A DNA stretch of 64,000 nucleotides from Mannheimia varigena (GCF_013377235.1 NZ_CP016226.1:558001-622000), one strand, 5' to 3'. Numbered from the stretch's first letter, positions 26,404 through 34,774 are shown. A program made the numbers and translations. The notes: generated from the sequence alone by a model not told the origin.

Positions 26404-26598
26404 TTATTCGTACTCTTCTAACCAAATGGTTAAAATCGCTTCGAGAATATGTTCGTTTGATGCTTCCGGATCGTCATCGAAATCTTCCATTTCACAAATC
26501 CATTTATGCATATCAGTAAAACGTACGGTGGTTGGATCTAAATCTGGATTCATATCATACAGATTTTCTGCGATCATTCGGGTATCTGTCCATTTCAT
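26404..26598 (-). CDS. iscX: Fe-S assembly protein IscX
   Basis: A 64-residue acidic protein that binds IscS and iron and modulates the rate of cluster assembly. The family sequence MKWTDTRMIAENLYDMNPDLDPTTVRFTDM and the C-terminal ILTIWLEEYE are intact. Its start codon overlaps the fdx stop codon at 26598, indicating translational coupling. It is the last gene of the isc operon. Confidence 0.95.
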   Translation of the reverse strand: MKWTDTRMIAENLYDMNPDLDPTTVRFTDMHKWICEMEDFDDDPEASNEHILEAILTIWLEEYE

Positions 26599-26939
26599 TA
26601 GTGTGCTGCCTCATTTGCGTGGTTTAAGTTATATTTTGGAATTTCAACAACAAGGTCTTCCTCGCCGACGATACATTGGCAGCTTAAACGGCTGTCCATT
26701 TCTAAGCCCCAAGCCTTGTCTAACATATCTTCCTCTTGGTCTGTTGTGTCGTTTAACGAATCAAAACCCTCACGAATAACCACGTGGCAAGTGGTACAAG
26801 CACAAGAACAGTCGCAAGCGTGATGGATTTCAACACCGGCATCGTGTGCAACCTCTAATAAATTATCCCCAGCTTTAGCTTCAACAACCATACCCTCTGG
26901 GCAGAACTCTTCGTGTGGAAGAAATACAATTTTTGGCAT
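26598..26939 (-). CDS. fdx: [2Fe-2S] ferredoxin of the ISC system
   Basis: Electron donor for cluster assembly on IscU. The 113-residue adrenodoxin-type ferredoxin has its cluster ligands at Cys42, Cys48, Cys51 and the cysteine of SRLSCQC (about Cys87). Compared with E. coli Fdx (CEKSCAC) the loop here reads CDCSCAC, so Cys44 and Cys46 need attention: Cys46 is the conserved non-ligand position and Cys44 is extra, as is the cysteine of SCQC after the fourth ligand. It sits between the Imm51-like gene and iscX. Confidence 0.95.
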   Translation of the reverse strand: MPKIVFLPHEEFCPEGMVVEAKAGDNLLEVAHDAGVEIHHACDCSCACTTCHVVIREGFDSLNDTTDQEEDMLDKAWGLEMDSRLSCQCIVGEEDLVVEIPKYNLNHANEAAH

Positions 26940-26955
26940 CTTAATTTTCCTTTAA

Positions 26956-27321
26956 TTAATCCCATTCAATATTATCTATATGCTCACCGATGAAGTTTAA
27001 AATTTCGTCTTCATTTTCAACCAAATAGACAATAATATTTTTTAATTCTCTCGCTTTTTCTTTGCTTTTCTCCGAAAGCGGATAAGTTACATAATAGCAC
27101 CCTGCTTCAGGATCTTCCTCTAATAACTCCAATAGGCTTGGTCGATAAATACTGAGATAAGCTCTTAAAAATGCCGCCCAATTATAGCCGTTCATATAAG
27201 CGACGCCATATTCAGAATTAATTCGCTCGCCCAATTCAAAAATACGGTTATCTTCTAAATCAAATTCCACTGCAACGGTTCTAAACTGCTCTGAGAGTTC
27301 AGTTTTTACATAGTTAGACAT
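26956..27321 (-). CDS. Small acidic protein, possibly Imm51 family, inside the isc operon
   Basis: A 121-residue soluble, acidic protein. The NGYNWAAFLRAYLSIYRPSLLELLEEDPEAGCYYVTYPL stretch (about residues 44-82) resembles the Imm51 immunity-protein family, in which an NGY-W motif is followed by a proline-leucine helix and an E-A-x-x-Y/F strand. I identify it from memory and with modest confidence. It lies nine bases downstream of hscA and 17 before fdx, so it is part of the operon. No cysteine cluster or metal motif is present, giving no direct link to Fe-S chemistry; no toxin gene is adjacent. Confidence 0.6.
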   Translation of the reverse strand: MSNYVKTELSEQFRTVAVEFDLEDNRIFELGERINSEYGVAYMNGYNWAAFLRAYLSIYRPSLLELLEEDPEAGCYYVTYPLSEKSKEKARELKNIIVYLVENEDEILNFIGEHIDNIEWD

Positions 27322-27330
27322 AAAAACTCC

Positions 27331-29184
27331 TTATGCTAGGTCGTCCATTTTTTTCCCTGCCAACGCTTTTTGAATAGATAGATTCATACGACGAGCGGCA
27401 AATTCTTGCGTGGCTAAGTCTAAATCTTTAATACCTTGCTGAATAGCTAAGCGGTCAGAACCGGCTTTTAGTTCGATTAATCGGGCTAATTCCGCTTCAA
27501 TCGCCTGAAACTCTTCCACGCTTAAAACTTCCGCTCCGTCTTCTTTCAACGCTGTGACCACGCTGTCAATCACACGATCAGCCTCAACACGTTGCTCAAC
27601 AAGCTGGCGAGCTTCCATATCCTCTTTCGCATTCGTCATTGAGGATTTAATCATCTGCGTGACCTCTTCATCGGTTAAGCCGTAAGATGGCTTAATTTGA
27701 ATGGAAGCTTGCACTTTGGTGGATTTTTCCATCGCCGTAACATTTAGTAAACCGTCAGCATCAACTTGATAAGTCACTCGCACCTGTGCCACACCTGCCG
27801 CCATTGCCGGAATGCCACGTAAGCTGATTTTGCCGAGCGAACGACAATCTTCCACCAACTCACGCTCGCCTTGTAGCACGTGGATTGTCATTGCGGTTTG
27901 TCCGTCTTTGCCGGTGGTAAATTCTTGGGCTCGAGCAACAGGAATCGTGGTATTGCGTGGAATAATTTTTTCCACCAATCCGCCCATTGTTTCAATACCG
28001 AGCGAAAGCGGCACAACGTCTAGCAACAGCATATCTGCATCAGGTTTATTGCCGACTAAAATATCCGCCTGCACCGCCGCACCAATGGCAACCACTTTAT
28101 CAGGATCAATTGAGGTTAATGGTGTTTTGCCGAAAAATTCGCCCACTTGCTCACGCACAAACGGCACGCGAGTTGAACCGCCCACCATTACCACTTCTCG
28201 TACTTCTTCGGCTTCCACACCGGCATCTTTTAACGCACGGCGGCAAGTCATTAAAGAACGTCTTACAAGCGGTTGAATTAACTCATTAAATTGCGAACGG
28301 CTCACGCTGCCTATCCAATTTGCAAAATTTACTTCAATTTCGACCGCTTGTGATAATGCCACTTTGGTTTGAGTGGCAAGGGTAAGTAACTCACGCTGCT
28401 CGCTCGCAGTTTGTGGTTTGTGATTGGCTTGTTCGGCAATCCAATCCGCTAATAAATGGTCGAAATCATCGCCACCAAGAGCAGTATCACCAGCGGTTGC
28501 CAATACTTCAAACACTCCTTTACGTAAACGCAAAATAGACAGATCGAAAGTACCACCACCTAAGTCGTAAACTGCAATCAGGCCTTCTTGTCCGCTATCT
28601 AAACCGTAAGCAATCGCTGCTGCAGTTGGTTCGTTTAATAAACGTAATACATTTAAACCTGCAAGACGTGCCGCATCTTTGGTGCTTTGGCGTTGAGCGT
28701 CATCAAAATACGCCGGCACGGTAATTACCACGCCTGATAATTCGCCACCTAAACGCTTTTCTGCAAATTGTGCTAAATGGCTTAAAATATCCGCCGACAC
28801 CTCGATTGGGCTTTTGTTACCTTGTGCTGTTTGAATAAGTGGTAAACCATTTTCCGTTTCGGTGAATTGATAAGGTAAATTTTGGTAACGATTTTGCACA
28901 TCCACCAACGAACGCCCAATCAAACGCTTTGCTGAAATCACGGTGTTTTGCGGATCTAATGCTGCCTTTTCAAAGGCTTCCACCCCAACAGTTTTCTCCA
29001 TTTCAGCATAATGCACCACAGACGGCACTAATGCTCTCTCTTTTTCATCAAGCAACACCTGAGCCTGCCCACTACGAACAGTCGCTACTAAAGAATTTGT
29101 CGTGCCTAAATCAATTCCCACAGCTAATCTATGTTGATGTGGTGCAGCTGTTTGACCCGGTTCAGAAATTTGTAATAATGCCAT
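27331..29184 (-). CDS. hscA: Fe-S protein assembly chaperone HscA
   Basis: Specialised Hsp70 that, with HscB, releases the Fe-S cluster from IscU; it recognises the LPPVK motif of IscU, which is present here. The 617-residue protein has the ATPase signatures DLGTTNSLVATV (from Asp25), AVYDLGGGTFDLSILRL and VVMVGGSTRVPFVREQV, then the substrate-binding domain. The gene carries two in-frame USS copies (28265-28273 and 28343-28351). It lies 60 bases downstream of the DUF2625 gene and nine upstream of the Imm51-like gene. Confidence 0.97.
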   Translation of the reverse strand: MALLQISEPGQTAAPHQHRLAVGIDLGTTNSLVATVRSGQAQVLLDEKERALVPSVVHYAEMEKTVGVEAFEKAALDPQNTVISAKRLIGRSLVDVQNRYQNLPYQFTETENGLPLIQTAQGNKSPIEVSADILSHLAQFAEKRLGGELSGVVITVPAYFDDAQRQSTKDAARLAGLNVLRLLNEPTAAAIAYGLDSGQEGLIAVYDLGGGTFDLSILRLRKGVFEVLATAGDTALGGDDFDHLLADWIAEQANHKPQTASEQRELLTLATQTKVALSQAVEIEVNFANWIGSVSRSQFNELIQPLVRRSLMTCRRALKDAGVEAEEVREVVMVGGSTRVPFVREQVGEFFGKTPLTSIDPDKVVAIGAAVQADILVGNKPDADMLLLDVVPLSLGIETMGGLVEKIIPRNTTIPVARAQEFTTGKDGQTAMTIHVLQGERELVEDCRSLGKISLRGIPAMAAGVAQVRVTYQVDADGLLNVTAMEKSTKVQASIQIKPSYGLTDEEVTQMIKSSMTNAKEDMEARQLVEQRVEADRVIDSVVTALKEDGAEVLSVEEFQAIEAELARLIELKAGSDRLAIQQGIKDLDLATQEFAARRMNLSIQKALAGKKMDDLA

Positions 29185-29243
29185 TATATTTTTATCTCTC
29201 TAAATTCTATTGCTCTGTCCCCTTGTGGGAAGTGAGTAAATAT

Positions 29244-29876
29244 TTAAGCCACCGAATATCCCATATTTTCAGGTGCGAATACACCTTGGTAATGACGTTC
29301 AAGCGGCACAGCAATTTTGCTGTTTAAGTCTAAAATTTGATGACCTTGTAATTTTTCCACATCAGCTTGCCAATTTTCCCAGCGTAATGCGTTGTAAAAA
29401 TCGTTTAAATCGCCCGCTAACGCCCAGCCTAAAAACTCAGAATAGCCGAAATTTAAATTTTCCCATTTATGCGTTTTCGGGTGATGGTAATACACTTTGC
29501 CGATATCTGAGCCAATTCCACCTGCATTAATGGCAAAATAACCACCAATCGCATCATCAGCGATTAATAAATGGCTTGGCTGCTCGCCCGATTGTTTAAA
29601 TGTTTTACCAAAGTTCCAATCGAATAAGCCACGAGGTAATTTCTCATTACCCGAGCCTAAAATGCGTAACCAACCGTGATCAATTAATACTCCACCTGTT
29701 TCATAAAGCATTGCTCCAAGCGGAGAGCGAGTAGAAAGCTGCATTCCGACTAATGCCGTGCCAGCATCTTCAGAATAACTTGCCAAAATCTGGTAATGGT
29801 TTTTTGCTTGGGTAAACCAGTCTCTTAAAATTAACCAAGCGGATTGTTTATCTAATAATTCTTCTAAACTTTTCAT
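29244..29876 (-). CDS. DUF2625 family protein inside the isc operon
   Basis: A 210-residue soluble protein matching, from memory, the DUF2625 family: KSLEELLDKQSAW at the start, TRSPLGAMLYETGGVLIDHGWLRILGSG in the middle, then LLIADDAIGGYFAINAGG and FGYSEFLGWALAGDLNDFYNALRW. The function of the family is unknown. The longest frame begins at 29921 and would overlap hscB by 11 bases; the ATG at 29876, with an AGGA box upstream, matches the family start. It lies between hscB and hscA, which normally adjoin, so it splits the chaperone pair. Confidence 0.85.
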   Translation of the reverse strand: MKSLEELLDKQSAWLILRDWFTQAKNHYQILASYSEDAGTALVGMQLSTRSPLGAMLYETGGVLIDHGWLRILGSGNEKLPRGLFDWNFGKTFKQSGEQPSHLLIADDAIGGYFAINAGGIGSDIGKVYYHHPKTHKWENLNFGYSEFLGWALAGDLNDFYNALRWENWQADVEKLQGHQILDLNSKIAVPLERHYQGVFAPENMGYSVA

Positions 29877-29910
29877 TTGCAAAATCCTAATAAAATTAGA
29901 CCGCTTGTAT

Positions 29911-30432
29911 TTACATTTCAAACAATTTTTCTTCTACTTTCTCAATTTGAATAATCAACTTTTTGAAATAGCGTAATTTATCGGTTAGGGCATTGGCTTT
30001 TTGCCATTGTTCTGCATTTAATTCTGTTTCAAGCTGTTGTAATACCACTTTTTGTTCTGTTTTAATCTGTTTTAAAAAAGCGGTTAACTCAGTTTCATCT
30101 TTACGATATTCAATGGTTTCGAGCTTTTCGTGCCATTCAAGCTGTTGCATTAAGAAATCCACATCTCGCATACTTTTTTCTTCGAGATTTTTCGCTTCGC
30201 CTGTGTAGATTTCAATAATCGCTTCCGCTCGTAAAATGGGATCTTTAAGGATATTTAGTGCATCGTTCACATCTGCGGATTTTTGCACCGCTTCAAGTTG
30301 TTCCGCACTTGAACGGCTGGCAAAATTATCCGGATGAAGCTGTTTTTGTAAAGCAAGATAACGCTCAGAAAGCTGGGCGTTATCAAGTTGGAATTGAACA
30401 GGCAAATCAAAAAGCGTAAATGGGTTACTCAT
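29911..30432 (-). CDS. hscB: Co-chaperone HscB (J-protein)
   Basis: Delivers IscU to HscA and stimulates its ATPase. The 173-residue protein has an N-terminal J domain with the HPD motif at residues 33-35 (QLHPDNF) and a C-terminal three-helix bundle that binds IscU (about residues 85-170). It follows iscA by nine bases. A USS copy at 29900-29908 lies just beyond its stop codon. Confidence 0.95.
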   Translation of the reverse strand: MSNPFTLFDLPVQFQLDNAQLSERYLALQKQLHPDNFASRSSAEQLEAVQKSADVNDALNILKDPILRAEAIIEIYTGEAKNLEEKSMRDVDFLMQQLEWHEKLETIEYRKDETELTAFLKQIKTEQKVVLQQLETELNAEQWQKANALTDKLRYFKKLIIQIEKVEEKLFEM

Positions 30433-30441
30433 CTATTCTCC

Positions 30442-30765
30442 TTACACACTAAAACTTTCGCCACAACCACATTCATTTTTGACATTTGGGTTGGTATATT
30501 TAAAGCCTTCGTTTAAGCCTTCTTTCACAAAGTCTAATTGCGTACCGTTAAGATAAGTGAGGCTTTTTTCGTCCACAATCACTTTTACCCCGTGTTGCTC
30601 AAATACGTGATCGTCTTCATTTAATACATCAACAAATTCCAGTACATAGGCTAACCCCGAACAACCTGATGTTTTCACGCCGAGCCTTAAGCCAATGCCC
30701 TTTCCACGGTTTTCTAAAAATGTACGAACTCGGTTTGCGGCGGCTTCTGTTAAGGTAATACTCAT
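30442..30765 (-). CDS. iscA: Iron-sulfur cluster assembly protein IscA
   Basis: A-type carrier/scaffold of 107 residues. The three conserved ligands are Cys35 (TSGCSGLAY), Cys99 and Cys101 (NECGCGESF). It lies in the isc operon after iscU, from which it is separated by 108 bases holding an inverted USS pair that could partially terminate or process the message. Confidence 0.96.
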   Translation of the reverse strand: MSITLTEAAANRVRTFLENRGKGIGLRLGVKTSGCSGLAYVLEFVDVLNEDDHVFEQHGVKVIVDEKSLTYLNGTQLDFVKEGLNEGFKYTNPNVKNECGCGESFSV

Positions 30766-30810
30766 AGCTGTCCTTATGTGAATGGATTAAATCAAGATAG
30801 AAATAGCAAA

Positions 30811-30859
30811 TGCAAGCGGTGAAATTTTGCAAATTTTTTGCAAAAATCGACCGCTTGCA
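30811..30859. repeat. Inverted USS pair between iscU and iscA
   Basis: TGCAAGCGGT at 30811-30820 and ACCGCTTGCA at 30850-30859 are exact inverted copies (a one-base variant of the 9-mer), with partly complementary AT-rich sequence between (AATTTTGCAAA / TTTTTGCAAAAAT). Inside the operon it could attenuate expression of the distal genes relative to iscRSU or protect the 3' end of the upstream message. Confidence 0.6.
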
Positions 30860-30873
30860 TTCATTGTATCATA

Positions 30874-31257
30874 TTACTTCGCTTGTTTTTCTTTATAGTC
30901 TGCGATTGCTGCTTTAATCGCATCTTCTGCAAGAATTGAACAGTGAACTTTTACTGGTGGTAATTCTAACTCTTCTGCGATGTCGCTGTTTTTAATTGCA
31001 CCCGCTTCATCTAAAGATTTACCTTTTACCCACTCAGTGATTAATGAGCTTGATGCGATTGCAGAACCACAACCATACGCTTTAAAGCGTGCATCTTCGA
31101 TGATACCTTGATCGTTTACTTTGATTTGTAAACGTAAAATGTCGCCACACGCCGGAGCGCCCACCATACCTGTACCGATGTCTGCAGCTTCTTTATCGAA
31201 TGTACCTACGTTGCGTGGGTTTTCGTAATGATCGATTACTTTTTCGCTATATGCCAT
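30874..31257 (-). CDS. iscU: Fe-S cluster scaffold IscU
   Basis: Scaffold on which IscS builds [2Fe-2S] clusters. The 127-residue protein has ligand cysteines Cys37 (GAPACGD), Cys63 (YGCGSA) and Cys106 (VHCSILAEDA) and the HscA-recognition peptide LPPVK at residues 99-103. It follows iscS by 30 bases. Confidence 0.97.
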   Translation of the reverse strand: MAYSEKVIDHYENPRNVGTFDKEAADIGTGMVGAPACGDILRLQIKVNDQGIIEDARFKAYGCGSAIASSSLITEWVKGKSLDEAGAIKNSDIAEELELPPVKVHCSILAEDAIKAAIADYKEKQAK

Positions 31258-31287
31258 TTTTGTATTCCTTCCAATTTAATTTATTAA

Positions 31288-32508
31288 TTAATGATGGTTC
31301 CATTCGATTTTGCTTAGATCCACACCGTCTTTAAACATTTCCCAAAGTGGAGAAAGTTCACGTAATTTCACAATCGCTTTTTTCACGATTTCGATAGTGT
31401 GATCGATTTCTTCTTCCGTTGTCCAACGACCTAATGTGAAACGAATTGAGCTGTGAGCTAATTCATCATCACGGCCGATAGCACGTAATACGTAAGATGG
31501 CTCTAAACTTGCAGAAGTACAAGCTGAACCTGATGATACGGCGATATCACGCAATGACATCATTAATGATTCACCTTCAACGAAGTTAAAGCTGATGTTT
31601 AAGTTTGAACCTACACGTTTGCCTTCTTCCATTGAGCCGTTTACATACACTTCTTCGATATCTTTGAAGCCGTTGTATAAACGGTCACGTAATACGGTTA
31701 AACGAGCCATTTCGCTTGCCATTTCTTCTTTAGCAATGCGATACGCTTCGCCCATACCTACGATTTGGTGAACAGGTAATGTACCTGAACGCATACCACG
31801 CTCGTGACCACCACCGTGAATGATCGCTTCTAAGCGAACACGTGGTTTACGGCAAACGTATAAACCGCCGATACCTTTTGGTCCGTATAATTTGTGGCTT
31901 GAGAAAGACATTAAATCTACATTTAAGTCTTGTACGTTTACTTCGATTTTACCTACAGATTGGGTTGCATCTACGTGGAAAATGATTTTCTTCGCACGGC
32001 AGATTGCACCGATCTCTTTGATTGGTTGGATAACACCCATCTCATTGTTTACATGCATTACTGACACTAAAATGGTATCCGGACGAATCGCAGCTTCAAA
32101 TTTTGCTAAATCTAAGATACCATCTTCTTCAGGATCTAAGTAAGTCACTTCAAAACCTTCACGCTCTAACTGACGGCAAGTATCTAATACCGCTTTGTGT
32201 TCAGTTTTAACTGTGATGATGTGTTTACCTTTTGTTTGGTAGAAGTGTGCAGCACCTTTGATTGCAAGGTTGTCAGATTCTGTTGCACCTGAAGTGAATA
32301 CGATTTCACGGCTGTCGGCACCGATTAAGTCTGCGATTTGGTTACGAGCCACATCAACCGCTTCTTCCGCTTCCCAACCAAATTTGTGCGAGCGAGAAGC
32401 AGGGTTACCAAAGATACCGTCTTTGGTCATATATTCCATCATTTTTTTCGCAACACGTTCGTCCATTGGCGTGGTTGCCGCATAGTCCAAATAAATTGGT
32501 AATTTCAT
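31288..32508 (-). CDS. iscS: Cysteine desulfurase IscS
   Basis: PLP enzyme that takes sulfur from cysteine as a persulfide for Fe-S clusters and tRNA thiolation. The 406-residue protein has the PLP-lysine motif SFSSHKLYGPKGIGGLY and the mobile catalytic-cysteine loop SSGSACTSASLEPSYVL, both of the group I type. It lies between iscR (56 bases) and iscU (30 bases). Confidence 0.97.
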   Translation of the reverse strand: MKLPIYLDYAATTPMDERVAKKMMEYMTKDGIFGNPASRSHKFGWEAEEAVDVARNQIADLIGADSREIVFTSGATESDNLAIKGAAHFYQTKGKHIITVKTEHKAVLDTCRQLEREGFEVTYLDPEEDGILDLAKFEAAIRPDTILVSVMHVNNEMGVIQPIKEIGAICRAKKIIFHVDATQSVGKIEVNVQDLNVDLMSFSSHKLYGPKGIGGLYVCRKPRVRLEAIIHGGGHERGMRSGTLPVHQIVGMGEAYRIAKEEMASEMARLTVLRDRLYNGFKDIEEVYVNGSMEEGKRVGSNLNISFNFVEGESLMMSLRDIAVSSGSACTSASLEPSYVLRAIGRDDELAHSSIRFTLGRWTTEEEIDHTIEIVKKAIVKLRELSPLWEMFKDGVDLSKIEWNHH

Positions 32509-32564
32509 TGTTACTCCTAGTTAAAACAACTCACAAGCGGTTGTTTTTATTAAAAATTTTGCAA

Positions 32565-33017
32565 TTAGTGATGATGAGGGCGTTCGTGACAATGAGCTTT
32601 TTCACAATCGTGATCTGCATGTTCTGCGGCTAAATCTGCCACTGAAATTGTCCCTAAAAACTGCTCAATTTGATCTTCTAATCGCTCCCACAAAGAATGC
32701 GTTAAACATTGAGAATCTTTACGGCAGTTACCGCTACCCTTACATTTAGTAACATCAATATTTTCATTAACCGCAGAAATAATCATTCCTACGCTAATTT
32801 CTTCTGGGTCTTTACCTAATTGATAACCGCCCCCCGGACCTCGAACGCTCTGCACAATACCATCTCGACGAAGCTGTGCGAAAAGCTGCTCTAAATAAGA
32901 AAGGGAGATCGCTTGGCGATCTGAAATATCCGCTAAACTTACAGGCTCTGATTTACCGTGTAAGGCAATATCTATAATAGCTGTTACTGCATAACGCCCT
33001 TTTGAGGTAAGTTTCAT
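32565..33017 (-). CDS. iscR: Fe-S responsive transcriptional regulator IscR
   Basis: Rrf2-family regulator, 150 residues, with a winged helix at the N-terminus and cluster ligands at Cys92, Cys98 and Cys104, the same positions as in E. coli. Holo-IscR represses its own operon through type 1 sites. A match to such a site overlaps the promoter 60-85 bases upstream. The C-terminal tail is histidine-rich (ending ERPHHH). First gene of the isc operon. Confidence 0.96.
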   Translation of the reverse strand: MKLTSKGRYAVTAIIDIALHGKSEPVSLADISDRQAISLSYLEQLFAQLRRDGIVQSVRGPGGGYQLGKDPEEISVGMIISAVNENIDVTKCKGSGNCRKDSQCLTHSLWERLEDQIEQFLGTISVADLAAEHADHDCEKAHCHERPHHH

Positions 33018-33068
33018 AAAATATCCTCATAGTTTTACCTAGAAAAAAGTCTCTAGGATAATGTGTAA

Positions 33069-33101
33069 ATTTTGATATAACCTACCAATTTAGTCAATCA
33101 T
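33069..33101 (-). promoter_or_regulatory. isc promoter overlapped by a type 1 IscR site
   Basis: On the minus strand 33101-33077 reads ATGATTGACTAA then ATTGGTAGGTTAT, about 20 of 25 matches to the type 1 IscR consensus (ATASYYGACTR...YAGTCRRSTAT). It contains TTGACT (33097-33092) as -35; 17 bases later CAAAAT (33074-33069) can serve as -10. The overlap of operator and -35 is what repression by holo-IscR requires. Confidence 0.72.
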
Positions 33102-33227
33102 TTAGTACTAATTAGTGTGAAAGGTTTTATATATTAAAAAAAGTAAAAATATTATACGAAAAAATAACTCCAAATACCAAAGAATAAACTTATTTCTAAA
33201 CAATATAACTTCATTACTATTTATATT

Positions 33228-33244
33228 AACTGATCGGAACAGTT
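33228..33244 (+). promoter_or_regulatory. FadR-like operator upstream of the fadL-family gene
   Basis: AACTGATCGGAACAGTT matches the E. coli FadR consensus AACTGGTCYGACCTGTT at 13 of 17 positions and has inverted-repeat ends AACTG/CAGTT. It lies about 127 bases before the porin start codon and about 35 bases upstream of the likely -35 element. FadR binding is released by long-chain acyl-CoA in the known systems. Confidence 0.55.
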
Positions 33245-33278
33245 GAAATTTTGTAAAAAGTGATTGATAGCATACGCC

Positions 33279-33306
33279 TTGCTCTCTAAAATCGGTCCGT
33301 TATACT
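33279..33306 (+). promoter_or_regulatory. Candidate promoter of the fadL-family gene
   Basis: TTGCTC at 33279-33284, a 16-base spacer and TATACT at 33301-33306 give a reasonable sigma-70 promoter 65 bases before the start codon. The remainder of the 353-base gap between iscR and this gene holds the IscR and FadR-like sites and otherwise only AT-rich sequence. Confidence 0.5.
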
Positions 33307-33370
33307 TTTTAACAATCCCCAATTTATTATTGATAACTAATTCTTTTTCATATTATTTAAGAGACTTATT

Positions 33371-34711
33371 ATGAAAATTTTTTCAAAAACATTACTTGCA
33401 TCATTAGTTACACTTTGTTCAGCAAACGCTGCTCAGGCGGCGGCCTTCCAATTAGCTGAAGTTTCAACATCCGGCTTGGGTAGAGCTTATGCAGGTGATG
33501 CTGCTGTAGCAGATAACGCTTCTGTTGTGGCAACCAACCCTGCATTAATGACATTATTCAAACAAACTGAGCTTTCTGCGGGTGGAGTTGTTGTAAATCC
33601 TGATGTTGATGTTGATGGCTCTCTCGGTGGCGTATTCAAGGCTTCACAAAAAAATATTATTCCTACAGCAGTAGTTCCAAATTTATACATTGTTTCTCCA
33701 ATCAATGATCGTTTCGTCATTGGTGGTGGAATGAACGTAAACTATGGTATGAAGTCACACTTCGATCCTGATTTCAATGCCGGTATGTACGGCGGCAATA
33801 CCGAATTAAAAGTAATCAATTTTAATTTAAGCGGTGCTTATAATTTAGGCTATGGTTTCAGTGCTGGCGCAGGCTTAAATGTGCTTTACTCCGAAGCAGA
33901 ATTTATTCGTCATTTAGGCATGGGCGGTAAATTATTATCTCAAAGTCCTATGCTACAAGCGGCAGCCCCTATGGCAGCAGCTTCGCTTAAACAAATGCAG
34001 AATAATATTGAACTTGCTCGTGTTAAAGGTGATAAATGGAGTCTAGGTTGGAACGCAGGTTTAATGTATGAAATCAATGAAAGAAACCGTTTAGGTGTTG
34101 CTTATCACTCAGCAGTAAATGTGAAATTTAAAGGTCATTACTCCAATGCCTTCCCAACGGCATTTAATCCTTTGTTAGCCAATCCAATCATTGCAGAACA
34201 AGCAAAAATGAGCCAAGCAACCAGCGGACACGAGATCCCGGGTCGTTTAACATTACATCTTCCAGCTTACTGGGAAATTTCAGGTTATCACAAATTAACC
34301 GACAAGTTAGCAATGCAATATAGCTACAAACGTACAGAATGGGAAAAATTCAAAGCCTTAACCGCTTATGGCGAATCAGGCAATGTCCTTCTTCATAAAG
34401 AAGAAAATTACAATGATTCTTCGCGTGTTGCATTAGGTTTCTCTTATGATGTAAACGAAGCATTAACCTTACGTACAGGTATTGCGTATGATGAAACAGC
34501 AAGTGTAAGAAGTCCATCTATTTCAATTCCTGATACAGATCGTACTTGGTACACAGTTGGTGCAACTTACCGTTTCACTCCGAACCTTTCTGCTGATTTA
34601 GGCTATGCTCACCTTAGAGGTTCAAAAAATAGCTTTAAAGAAGGTAGTGCCGTATTTAATGTTAAATCACGAGCTAACCTTTACGGCTTAAACGTAAACT
34701 ATAAATTCTAA
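33371..34711 (+). CDS. fadL: FadL/P1-family outer membrane porin
   Basis: A 446-residue outer-membrane beta-barrel of the OMPP1/FadL/TodX family, which imports long-chain fatty acids or other hydrophobic compounds. It has a signal peptide cleaved near AQA-AAFQ (residue 23-24), the N-terminal hatch-domain motif SVVATNPALMTLF with the NPA signature, alternating amphipathic strands, and the terminal aromatic residue F of NVNYKF needed for outer-membrane insertion. It corresponds to H. influenzae P1. It starts divergently from iscR. Confidence 0.9.
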   Translation: MKIFSKTLLASLVTLCSANAAQAAAFQLAEVSTSGLGRAYAGDAAVADNASVVATNPALMTLFKQTELSAGGVVVNPDVDVDGSLGGVFKASQKNIIPTAVVPNLYIVSPINDRFVIGGGMNVNYGMKSHFDPDFNAGMYGGNTELKVINFNLSGAYNLGYGFSAGAGLNVLYSEAEFIRHLGMGGKLLSQSPMLQAAAPMAAASLKQMQNNIELARVKGDKWSLGWNAGLMYEINERNRLGVAYHSAVNVKFKGHYSNAFPTAFNPLLANPIIAEQAKMSQATSGHEIPGRLTLHLPAYWEISGYHKLTDKLAMQYSYKRTEWEKFKALTAYGESGNVLLHKEENYNDSSRVALGFSYDVNEALTLRTGIAYDETASVRSPSISIPDTDRTWYTVGATYRFTPNLSADLGYAHLRGSKNSFKEGSAVFNVKSRANLYGLNVNYKF

Positions 34712-34728
34712 TTTAATGAATTAATGCA

Positions 34729-34764
34729 AAAAGAGGTGTAAACTAAATTACACCTCTTTTTTAT
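34729..34764 (+). terminator. Terminator after the fadL-family gene
   Basis: AAGAGGTGTAA at 34731-34741 pairs with TTACACCTCTT at 34748-34758 around ACTAAA, followed by TTTTATT. Confidence 0.88.
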
Positions 34765-34774
34765 TGGATTAAAA

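Noticed and set aside
27812..28276. 154-codon plus-strand frame inside hscA
   Set aside because: Serine/threonine-rich antisense shadow typical of frames opposite a well-conserved gene; hscA is certain here.
28929..29327. 132-codon plus-strand frame over the hscA start and its upstream gap
   Set aside because: It is antisense to hscA and the end of the DUF2625 gene, shows no family similarity and has no ribosome binding site; it is a shadow of the real genes.
33285..33300. Second FadR-like match (GGTCCG) next to the fadL-family promoter
   Set aside because: Only about 10 of 17 bases fit the consensus, little better than chance in a promoter spacer.
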